A stretch of 14,551 nucleotides of DNA from the NCBI GenBank assembly GCA_041485385.1, contig JBGPJM010000124.1:1-14551 (forward strand), written 5' to 3'. Made by a program: the position numbers and the translations under genes. How positions within the stretch are numbered: position 1 is the stretch's first letter; each line of letters starts with the position of its first letter. Source of the stretch: JBGPJM01 sp041485385 (lineage in GTDB: Bacteria; Planctomycetota; Phycisphaerae; Phycisphaerales; UBA1924). Positions 1 through 7,200 of the stretch are shown here, in pieces. The notes under the pieces were generated by a model. The model was not told where the DNA came from and ran no database searches. It saw only the letters and a list, made by a program, of their open reading frames with translations.

Positions 1-618
1 GCGGGGACGGACGACGCGGCGATGTTTCCGTTGGCCGCGCGAAGAGGGGCGGGCATGATTCTCATGCACCGGCTGACTGCGCCGGCGAAGGACGCGTATT
101 CCGACCGGTATGCCGCGGCGCCGGAGTACGAGGGGGGCGTGGTGAAGGTCGTGCGCGAGTTCCTGGGGGCGCGGGCCCGGGCGGCGGAAGAGGCGGGCGT
201 GGCGAGCGCGGCGATCGTCATTGACCCGGGGCTGGGGTTCGGGAAGACGGTGGAGCAGAACATGGAGCTCATCCGACGCACTCCCGAGCTGCTAGGGCTG
301 GGGTACCCGGTGCTGAGCGGCGTCAGCCGCAAGAGCTTCGTGGGGCGCGTGTGCGGGCTGGGAGAGGTGGGGAGCGCCGTGGAGGCGAAAGGGGCCGGTT
401 TGCCGCGGGATCGTGTGTGGGGCTCGATCGGCCTGAGCGTGCTGCATTATGTGAAGGGGGCGAGGGTGTTCCGTGTGCACGACGTGACGGGGCAGGTGCA
501 GGCGCTGAAAGCGGTGTCAGAGGCGATGGGGAAATCCGAAGGAGGATATTGGCCGAAGAATGTAGGTGACGGCCATGGGGAGGCGGGGAAGCGACGGCCG
601 GATCCGCTCTGCCAGTAG
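1..618 (+). CDS. folP: Dihydropteroate synthase, C-terminal part (5' end outside window)
   Basis: Dihydropteroate synthase joins para-aminobenzoate to 6-hydroxymethyl-dihydropterin diphosphate in cytoplasmic folate synthesis. The frame is open from base 1 (AGTDDAAMFPLAARRG), so the gene starts upstream and the ATG at 22 is internal. About 205 residues remain of the usual 270-290. Family motifs appear in order: the MILMHR strand near base 55, the DPGLGFGKT loop around 223-249, SRKSFVG (pterin and phosphate site) at 325-345, and RVHDV at 472-486, which provides the conserved Arg and His near the C-terminus. After RVHDV the protein has an unusually long hydrophilic tail of about 40 residues (ending KRRPDPLCQ) with no family motif I recognise. 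No partner gene lies downstream on this strand. The family call is secure; whether the tail is native cannot be told from here. Confidence 0.93.
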   Translation, partial: AGTDDAAMFPLAARRGAGMILMHRLTAPAKDAYSDRYAAAPEYEGGVVKVVREFLGARARAAEEAGVASAAIVIDPGLGFGKTVEQNMELIRRTPELLGLGYPVLSGVSRKSFVGRVCGLGEVGSAVEAKGAGLPRDRVWGSIGLSVLHYVKGARVFRVHDVTGQVQALKAVSEAMGKSEGGYWPKNVGDGHGEAGKRRPDPLCQ

Positions 619-805
619 GGATGCCCGACCAGCCGCGGCTCGCGTACTCGATCTTCCTCCGCTTGCCGCGGCACGGACCAACCGATCCCGAAGCGCCGGG
701 GCCCTCCGCCGCATCCCGCCTCCCTCTTTGGTGTCGTCGAGGGGTGGACCGGGTGCGCGCGGGTGGAGAGACCAGGGGTGTTGGTGATGAGAGGTCGGTG
801 GGGTG
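619..805. other. Non-coding spacer after folP
   Basis: There is no convincing gene between the folP stop and repeat A on either strand. Open frames on the minus strand here (Arg/Pro/Ser-rich) match no recognisable family and look like products of GC-rich DNA. No clear terminator with a T-tract was found after folP. Confidence 0.5.
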
Positions 806-919
806 ACGGGCGCGTATCTCCACGGCTTGCCGGCCTTGGACGATTGGTATGGTGCCGCACGATGTTGGGGCCGGTCAAGCCGTGGCACCCCGGCCCTGGG
901 TGACGGTCATGGCGCGGCA
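806..919 (-). repeat. Palindromic dispersed repeat, block A, copy 1
   Basis: The first 86 bases (806-891) match 10679-10764 at about 72 of 86 positions without gaps. The block is an imperfect palindrome: CACGGCTTGCCGGCC at 821-835 pairs with GGCCGGTCAAGCCGTG at 869-884, with one bulged T. A further segment at 892-919 is nearly identical (27 of 28) to the loop of the other copy (10705-10732), while the loop here (832-859) is a diverged version. Copy 1 therefore seems to hold one and a half units. It ends 8 bases beyond the stop codon of the convergent PilZ gene, so its transcript could form a 3' hairpin. Strand is given as the B-to-A reading direction, which is a convention only. Confidence 0.75.
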
Positions 920-927
920 GCTTTTGT

Positions 928-1317
928 TCAGCAGGCGTGGCGAGGGCGGACGATCTCGCGGTCGCCGGCCATCTGGGCGACGTAGGAGACGCCGCGGCGC
1001 TGCTCTGGGGTGAGCTGCTCGAAGGCGACGCCGATCTCGTACCAGCCGCGTCCGGCTTTGCGCGACCAGATGACGCGGACGGGGAGGGTGAGCTCGAGGT
1101 CGGGGACGCGGAGGGTGGCGCCGACGATCTCGCCGATGTCCAAGCGGGGACGGTGCCGGGAGCGGATGCGCATGCCGCCGGCGGAGAAGTCGTCGACCTG
1201 GCCGTCCCAGCATTTCAGCCGGACACAACCGATGCGGCCCCAGCGGCGCTTCTCGCTCTCCGGGCGCGGCTTGCCCGGCTGGTTCTTGTCCTGCTGTTCC
1301 GAGAGGAAGATGAACAT
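928..1317 (-). CDS. PilZ-domain protein, putative cyclic-di-GMP receptor
   Basis: A single-domain cytoplasmic protein of 129 residues. PilZ domains bind cyclic-di-GMP through an RxxxR motif and a [D/N]xSxxG motif. Both are visible: RRWGR at residues 24-28 and DFSAGG at 43-48, followed by the expected beta-barrel strands (GEIVGATLRVP, LPVRVIWSRK, WYEIGVAFEQL). The Arg and Ser/Gly contacts are intact, so ligand binding is likely. The start ATG at 1315-1317 has a GGAG six bases upstream on the minus strand. The gene stands alone: its stop is 8 bases from repeat A, and repeat B lies about 320 bases upstream of its start. With HD-GYP and HDOD proteins nearby, a role as effector of the local cyclic-di-GMP pathway is plausible but inferred. 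The output target (motility, exopolysaccharide or other) cannot be deduced. Confidence 0.88.
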   Translation of the reverse strand: MFIFLSEQQDKNQPGKPRPESEKRRWGRIGCVRLKCWDGQVDDFSAGGMRIRSRHRPRLDIGEIVGATLRVPDLELTLPVRVIWSRKAGRGWYEIGVAFEQLTPEQRRGVSYVAQMAGDREIVRPRHAC

Positions 1318-1640
1318 ACTGGTCTCCGGCCTGGAGGCCCGCGCCGGGGTTCTGCCGGCCTGGCGGGCCAGAGCGGGAGGTCTGTGCCCTGCTCGTCACC
1401 TTCATCATGCCATAACGCCGGGGCCGTTCCATGTTGGGCCGGGGTTGGAGGCAAAGGACTTGCGCGGCCCCCGGTGTCGCCCTTACAAGCCCGCCAAGTT
1501 CACAGGTTTGCGGACGTGCCGGTGCGGGGGAGAGCGGGGCGGGAGATTAGCGGATATCACACCGCGGCATAGAGGGGGGTGCGAGCGCTGGGGTGGGACA
1601 AGGGTGGGATGGACGTGGAGAATGATCTGTTTGCGTGGTA
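1318..1640. other. Upstream region of the PilZ gene, no gene seen
   Basis: These 323 bases lie between the PilZ start and repeat B. They must hold the PilZ promoter if it is transcribed on its own, but I found no convincing -35/-10 pair. A short piece at 1431-1442 (ATGTTGGGCCGG) resembles part of repeat A (862 onward), which may be a decayed fragment. Open frames here lack recognisable motifs. Confidence 0.45.
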
Positions 1641-1682
1641 CACGCTGGTGCAGAGGCCGGAGCATGTTGCGCCGGCGGACGG
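1641..1682 (-). repeat. Dispersed repeat, block B, copy 1
   Basis: These 42 bases match 10788-10829 at 39 positions. The block carries a short inverted repeat around 1657-1675 (CCGGAGCA, loop TGT, TGCGCCGG) with one mismatch in the stem; the other copy has a perfect stem. In copy 2, block B sits 23 bases from block A. Here about 750 bases carrying the PilZ gene separate the two blocks, although order and orientation are the same. Confidence 0.72.
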
Positions 1683-1689
1683 CGGCCTC

Positions 1690-1900
1690 GCTGATCCGCA
1701 GGCCCGAGCGGTAGACGCCGGCCAGCAGGGCGCGGTTCCGTAGGACGGCCGTTGCAGGCGTTGATGAGGGGGCGGACTTGGGCGCCGGAGTGGACCTCGG
1801 GGGGAAGCGCGGCAGGGGCCTGGGGCGGCGGCAGGGCCGCAGGGAGCCGGACGACATGGGCCGCTCCCTCGCGCGGTCCGATTTCATGGTAGCGCGGCAT
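1690..1900 (-). pseudogene. Tyrosine recombinase/integrase remnant (frameshifted, truncated)
   Basis: The minus strand reads ATG at 1898-1900, preceded by an AGGAGA ribosome-binding site, then MPRYHEIGPREGAAHVVRL, a Pro/Ala-rich stretch, and LPPEVHSGAQVRPLINACNGR. In a second frame it continues LRNRALLAGVYRSGLRISEA. Together these look like the start of a phage-type (XerC/D-like) integrase, where the LPPE-x-L-x-x-x-E-V-R-A-L-I segment leads to R-N-R-A-L with a short linker and G-L-R-x-S-E-A carries the first catalytic Arg. The linker is about four residues short, which accounts for the frame change near 1747. After SEA the reading runs into repeat B and integrase similarity stops, so the catalytic His, second Arg and Tyr are absent. 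It cannot be active. The remnant indicates past recombinase activity or insertion at this spot. Confidence 0.72.
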
Positions 1901-1920
1901 GGTCCTTCTCCTGTGCCCTC

Positions 1921-1943
1921 CCGCCGGGCTACGGATCCGGCGG
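1921..1943. other. Inverted repeat upstream of the integrase remnant
   Basis: CCGCCGG at 1921-1927 pairs with CCGGCGG at 1937-1943 around a 9-base loop. It lies just upstream of the remnant's start (minus strand) and about 110 bases past the stop of the receiver-HDOD gene. No T-tract follows, so a terminator role is uncertain. The rest of 1901-2055 shows nothing recognisable. Confidence 0.35.
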
Positions 1944-2055
1944 AAGGCGTAACCCTCAACGGGCGGCATGGAGCAAGGCCGAACTAGAACTCGCGGCGAT
2001 CCGGACGTCTGGTCGTGGTTGATTCGGCCGCGTTTTGGGTGGCGTGTGCATCGGC

Positions 2056-3903
2056 CTACGCTGCCGTTCGCGCCGCGCCGACCGCGATCAGGGCGCTGAC
2101 CGCCGCGATGAAGCGAGAGATGGGGGTGGGTGTGCTCAGGGTCTGGCATTGGCGGCCGGCGGTCGCCTTGTCCTCCAGGTGGAGCTGGCCGCCGGGCGAG
2201 AGCACCAGCACCGGGAGCGCGGACACTCCGGCTTCGCGCTCGGCGCCGGCGAGTCGATCGGGCATCCCGGCTCGCTCCTTGGGCGCGGCGATATGCACGA
2301 CGGCCAGGTTCGGCGGGTCTTCGCCCACGGGCTCGGCGAGCTCGGCGCAGAAGATGCGGTAGGCGTCGATCTCCGGCGAGGCGCTCACGTACAGCGGCCG
2401 GAAGGGGACGCCCAGCGCGGCGCGGTGGACTTCGACCTGGCGCGCCCACGGCGCGCCGCTGGAGTGCGAGAGCAGCGCGAACTTCGTGTCGTCGGTCTTC
2501 TGGCGCGCCGTGTCCTCGATCGAGCGGACCGCCGCGGCCTCGACCCCGAGGAGCCGGCAGTGCTCCTCGGTCGGGTAGATGGTGTCGTTGCCGCTGCTCC
2601 CGAGCATCATCGCGTGGGCGAGCCGGTCGGCCAGACCCAGGCGCAGGACGTCCGCGGCCTGGTGCGGGGCCAACGACTTTACATCGCCCGGGGGCGCGTG
2701 ATGGAACACGATCGGGCTTACGAGGTCCTTGGGAAACCGCCAGGCGTGAAGGATCTTGTCCATCACCTCGGCGTGGCTCATCAGCAGCAGACGCGATTCC
2801 ACTTCTTCCAGCGGCGACTGCATCGCCCGCGCTGCCTCCAGGACGTGCACGTACTGCTCGCCCAGACGCTCGGCGTAAATGACCCGTCCGAGGTCGTGGA
2901 GCAGACCCGCCGTGAAGGCGATATCCGGCTCCTTGTGCTTGAGGGCGTGCGCGAGTTCGGCGGCGATGATACCGCACGCGATCGAGTGCTCCCAGAAAAG
3001 CGGCGTGCTGAGGTGCTGCTCGAACGCCAGCGAGCCAAAGCGTTCGACTACGCCGATGTTGAGGACCGCCTGACGGATGCTCTGCATCCCGATCCGCAGC
3101 ACGGCCTTGTGCACCGTGTCCACGCGGTCCCCGCGCGAGTAGACAGACGAGTTGGCGAGCTTCAGGACTTTGAGCGCGATCGCGTGGTCCTGGCTGACCG
3201 CCTTGGCAACCTGCTCCATCGAGCACTTCTCGCTGGCGGTGATCTTGAGCACCTGCGAGACCGTGGGCGAGAAGCCCGTGAGTTCGCCCTCCGCGGTGAC
3301 CCGCTCCAGCAGCTCGGATCGGGTCATGAGCGGCCTCAACGACTTCAGGTCCGTGTCGGGATTGAGCGGTTCGTGGTCTTGCGGTGTGTTCTGGCGCGAA
3401 GAGTTCTTCGCGGCAACGGCGGGCGGCCTTTGTGCCTCTGGGCCGCTCATCTCAGCAGATGCACGCGTGCCTGTGGGCTCGGCGGCTAGAGCGGCGGCGG
3501 TTGCCGTAACCGCCCCTGCCCCGCCCGCCTGCGGTACTTCCAGCGCCTTCTTCACACGCTCCAGCATGTCCTTGAGCGAGAACTGGGACTTGAGGAGGTA
3601 GCCCGAGATGCCGAGCTTCACTGCGTCCACGATCCGTGCCCGGTCCGTCTCCGCCGACAGCACGATTACCGCCGTCCGCTTCGATACAGTGTCTTCCCGC
3701 ATCTTCTTGAGCGCCGCCAGCCCGTCCATCACCGGCATACCCAGGTCCAGTAGGACCAGGTCCGGTCGCTGCCTCGAGATCGCCGCGAGGGCCTCCACGC
3801 CGTTCGAGGCCGTGAGCACCTGGAATCCGTCGGCGCGCAGCACCGCCTCGATGGGTTCACGGAAAATCGCCATGTCGTCCACGACGAGGATGGTCTTCGT
3901 CAT
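2056..3903 (-). CDS. Response regulator with HDOD output domain and degenerate C-terminal receiver
   Basis: A cytoplasmic protein of 615 residues. Residues 3-120 are a receiver: acidic pair D9-D10, phosphoacceptor Asp53 (LLDLGMPVMDG), Ser83 and Lys105. An Ala/Pro/Ser-rich linker spans about 121-190. Residues 196-430 form an HDOD domain (ERVTAEGELTGFSPTVSQVL, LKVLKLANSSVYSRG, AVLRIGMQSIRQAVLNIG), including H306 and LLHDLGR at 334-340. HDOD proteins relate to HD-GYP phosphodiesterases but usually act as regulatory or protein-binding modules. Residues about 500-610 keep the alternating strand/helix pattern of a receiver (PLYVSAS, PNLAVVHIA, LPVLVLSP) but lack the phosphoacceptor Asp and the Lys. 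I chose the ATG at 3903 because MTKTILVVDD begins there with GGAAGGGAG upstream; an ATG 34 codons earlier lacks receiver sequence. It is divergent from the kinase operon and may share its input. Output target unknown. Confidence 0.88.
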   Translation of the reverse strand: MTKTILVVDDMAIFREPIEAVLRADGFQVLTASNGVEALAAISRQRPDLVLLDLGMPVMDGLAALKKMREDTVSKRTAVIVLSAETDRARIVDAVKLGISGYLLKSQFSLKDMLERVKKALEVPQAGGAGAVTATAAALAAEPTGTRASAEMSGPEAQRPPAVAAKNSSRQNTPQDHEPLNPDTDLKSLRPLMTRSELLERVTAEGELTGFSPTVSQVLKITASEKCSMEQVAKAVSQDHAIALKVLKLANSSVYSRGDRVDTVHKAVLRIGMQSIRQAVLNIGVVERFGSLAFEQHLSTPLFWEHSIACGIIAAELAHALKHKEPDIAFTAGLLHDLGRVIYAERLGEQYVHVLEAARAMQSPLEEVESRLLLMSHAEVMDKILHAWRFPKDLVSPIVFHHAPPGDVKSLAPHQAADVLRLGLADRLAHAMMLGSSGNDTIYPTEEHCRLLGVEAAAVRSIEDTARQKTDDTKFALLSHSSGAPWARQVEVHRAALGVPFRPLYVSASPEIDAYRIFCAELAEPVGEDPPNLAVVHIAAPKERAGMPDRLAGAEREAGVSALPVLVLSPGGQLHLEDKATAGRQCQTLSTPTPISRFIAAVSALIAVGAARTAA

Positions 3904-4244
3904 GTGCTCCCTTCCGGCGCGCGGTGCTCCAGGCGCTGTCCATCGGCTTATCGGTCGCCGGTCTTGAGGGGTTTCCCCGGCGCGCACCGTCGCAAGGCGT
4001 GACACACTGACGAGCCGCCCAGTTCCGCCTGGCGCGGCCAGACGGCCTACTCCCAGTTGCGCCGGGTGTCCACACGCGGGGAAAAGGGGCCGTGGTCGGA
4101 GGTCGCCTCAGCCGTCGTCGCCACCTGCCCGATAAGACCAAGGCTTGTCCCCCGGCTCGGTCTTTGTATTGAGCCGGGCCGGGGTGACCGGCCTCGAACC
4201 ATGAACCCGGCCGCGCGGGGCGGCCCGACGCAAGATCGCTCGCC
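3904..4244. promoter_or_regulatory. Divergent intergenic region between the receiver-HDOD gene and the kinase operon
   Basis: These 341 bases separate two divergent signalling genes and must hold promoters for both. A perfect 8-bp inverted repeat, CCCGGCTC (4151-4158) and GAGCCGGG (4171-4178), surrounds a 12-base loop about 70 bases before the kinase start. A weak plus-strand promoter overlaps it: TTGTCC (4145-4150), 16 bases, TATTGA (4167-4172). The palindrome could be an operator or a 5' UTR hairpin. The minus-strand promoter was not identified. The kinase ATG lacks a clear ribosome-binding site, but a 15-codon open frame starting at ATG 4201 ends with TGA at 4246-4248, overlapping the kinase ATG in an ATGA arrangement that could allow translational coupling. 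Confidence 0.35.
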
Positions 4245-7200
4245 ATGAGACCCGCTTCCCTGACCCTCCGCCTCTTCGCCGAGACCCTCGCGATCATCGC
4301 GTCGATCGAGGCCGCGATCATGTTCCTGCTGCCGGTGATCGCGCCGGGGGTGGGCGGCGCGGCCGAGGCGCTTCTCGACACCACGATGTTGACATTCGCG
4401 GCCGGGCCGCTGATCCTCTGGCGCTGCATGAGGGCCGTGCGACGGATGGCAGACGCGGGCGCGGGACGTCAGGCCGACGAGAGGCGGAGAGTCCTGTTCC
4501 CGGTTCGGGGCCTGACCGTGGTTCTGGGTGTGACGCTCGCGCTGCTGACCGGCACCATCCTGATCGCCATGAATCAGTTCGCAGGGAGCTATGACAGCGG
4601 AGCCGTCCTCGAGGATCTCCAAGGCCGGACTTTCATGCTCGACGAGCGGCTCACCATGTCGGCCCGGCTGGCAGCCGCCACCGGCGACACGCGCTGGGAG
4701 GACCGCTACCGCGTCGCGGAAAAAGAACTCGACGCGGTGCTCAAGGATTCCGACGGGCTGCTGGACCGGGTGCTGGGCAAGGGCGCGGAGCAGGCCCGCG
4801 CCGTCATCGCCGCGACCAGCGAGTACAACGACGCGCTGATCGTCCTGGAGAACCAGTGCTTCAGGCTGGTGCGGGCCGGTGATGGCGCGGGCGCCATGGC
4901 GGTGCTGATGTCCGGCGAATACGAACGGCTCAAGGGGCTGTACGCCCAGGCCGCGGCCCGGGCCGATGCCGAGATCGACCAACTGATCGGCGATGCCAGA
5001 ACGCGGGACCATCAACACGCCAACACGATCGCGTGGATGGGCCTGCTGGCGGCGGTCATGATGTTCGGCGGGATGGTCTGGTCGGTGGGACGCAGCCGGG
5101 TCCGCGCGGTGGCCCTGGCCCAGGACATGACGGCGGACCTGACCTCGGCCAAGGACCGGGCCGAGGCCGCCCTGCGCGAGACCGAGGCCTTGCGGCACAC
5201 GATTGACCAGCACGCCATCGTCTCGGTCGCCGACCCCTCGGGGCGGATCATCGAGGTCAACGAAGCGTTTTGCCGCATCAGCGGGTACTCGCGCCAGGAA
5301 CTGCTTGGGCAGGACCACCGGATCATCAACTCCGGCCATCACCCCAAGGCGTTCTGGGCGCAGATGTGGCGGACCATCCCGGGGGTGGGGGCGGGGGTAG
5401 CCCGGCCTTCCATGCCAGATCGGTCTGTGTTAGGTGTTCCCGATGGCAGCGGCGTGCCGATTGGGTCCGACGAGCACCAAAACCGCGTTTCTGACTCAGG
5501 CACGCGGTTCGCCGCCGTCATGGGCGCGACGCCAGAGGGCGGGGGCGCGACGCCCCACGTGAGGGATGAGACGCCACACGTCACGGGCGCGATGCCCGAG
5601 GGCGGGGACGCAAGGGGCAATGGCAACGCCTGGCACGGCGAGGTCTGCAACCGGGCTAAGGACGGCTCGCTCTACTGGGTGGACACCACCATCACCCCCC
5701 TCCGGGACGCGGCGGGGAAGATCGTCAAGTACGTCTCGATCCGCAGCGACATCACCGAGCGCAAGCGCGCCGAGGAGGCCCTGCGGCACCAGGGCCAGGT
5801 GCAGGAGGAGATGGGCCGCACCGCCCGCATCGGCGGGTGGGAACTCGACGGGGCCACCGGCAAGACCGTGTGGACGAAGGAGATCTACCAGATATTCGAG
5901 CTCCCCGAGACCTTCGACCCGATCCTCGACTCAGCCCTGTCGTACTTCCCCGAGGAGTCGCGGAAGATCGTGGGCGGGCACATCCAGCACACGATCGACA
6001 CGGGCGAGCCCTTCGACTACACCGTGCCCTTCACCACCGCCACCGGCAAGAGCCTGTGGGTGCGCGGCCGGGGCAAGGCCGAGCGCCGCGCCGACGGGAC
6101 GGTCCGCCTGTACGGGGCCTTCCAGGATGTGACCGAGTCCGAGCTCAAGAACCGGGAACTGATCAGAGCCCATGCCGAACTGGAAAATCGTGTGGCCGAG
6201 CGGACCGCCCAGCTCGCTGAGGCCACAGGGGTCGCCGAGGCCGCCACGCGCGCCAAGAGCGAGTTCCTGGCCCACATGAGCCACGAGATCCGCACGCCGC
6301 TGAACGGGGTGATCGGCATGACGGACCTCATGCTGGGCACCGACCTTACCGAGCAGCAGCGCCGATACTGCCAGCTCGCAAAGACCTCCGCCGAGTCGCT
6401 GACCACGGTCATCAACGACATCCTGGACTTCTCCAAGATCGAGGCCGGGAAACTGGAGCTCGTGACCAGCGACTTCAACCTCCACCACGCCGCGGAGGAG
6501 GTCATGGAGCTGCTGGCGCAGACGGCCGCGAAGAAGGGCCTGGAGATCGCCTGTCAGATGGCGCCCGAGGTTCCCGCCGAGGTCCGCGGCGACTCCGATC
6601 GTCTCCGGCAGATCCTGGTGAATCTGATCAATAACGCGGTCAAGTTCACCGAGCGCGGGGCGGTCGTGCTGCGCCTGAGCCTCGACGCGAAGCACGACGG
6701 GCGCGCCACGGTGCGGTTCGCCGTGACCGACACGGGCATCGGCATCCCCAGAGACCGCATCGCACGCCTGTTCAAGTCCTTCTCGCAAGCCGATGCCTCG
6801 ACCACGCGGTTCTTCGGCGGAACCGGGCTCGGGCTCGCGATCGTGAAGCGACTCGCCGAGCTGATGGGCGGCACGATCGGCGTCGAGAGCGAGCCGGGGA
6901 GAGGCTCGACGTTCTGGTTCACCGTGGTCTTCGAGACGTGCGCCACGTCGGCCTCGTCTCCCGTCCTCCCGCGCATGGACCCCAGGGGCCTCCGCGTGCT
7001 CGCGGTGGACGACAACGACATGCATCGCGAGATCCTCCGCGAGCAGATCGCGAGTTGGGGACTGGAGACGGAGACGGCGCTCAATGGCGAGCACGCTTTG
7101 AGGCTCCTCAGCGATGCGGCCGCCGCTTCGGTTCCATTCCGCGTGGCCATAGTGGACAGCGACATGCCCGGCATGGATGGTTTCGAGTTGGCGGCGGCCG

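Noticed and set aside
806..1682. Blocks A and B as integron attC sites
   Set aside because: They are palindromic and near a recombinase remnant, but I found no paired RYYYAAC/GTTRRRY cores at the ends; a lone GTTGGGC at 1433 is expected by chance.
1901..1980. Short minus-strand peptide (GYAFRRIR) upstream of the integrase remnant
   Set aside because: It is open in frame but has no start of its own, and the ribosome-binding site and ATG at 1900 mark a better start.
2035..3489. Long plus-strand open frame of 484 codons opposite the receiver-HDOD gene
   Set aside because: It is the antisense shadow of a well-supported gene, is Arg/Gly/Ala-rich and shows no motifs.
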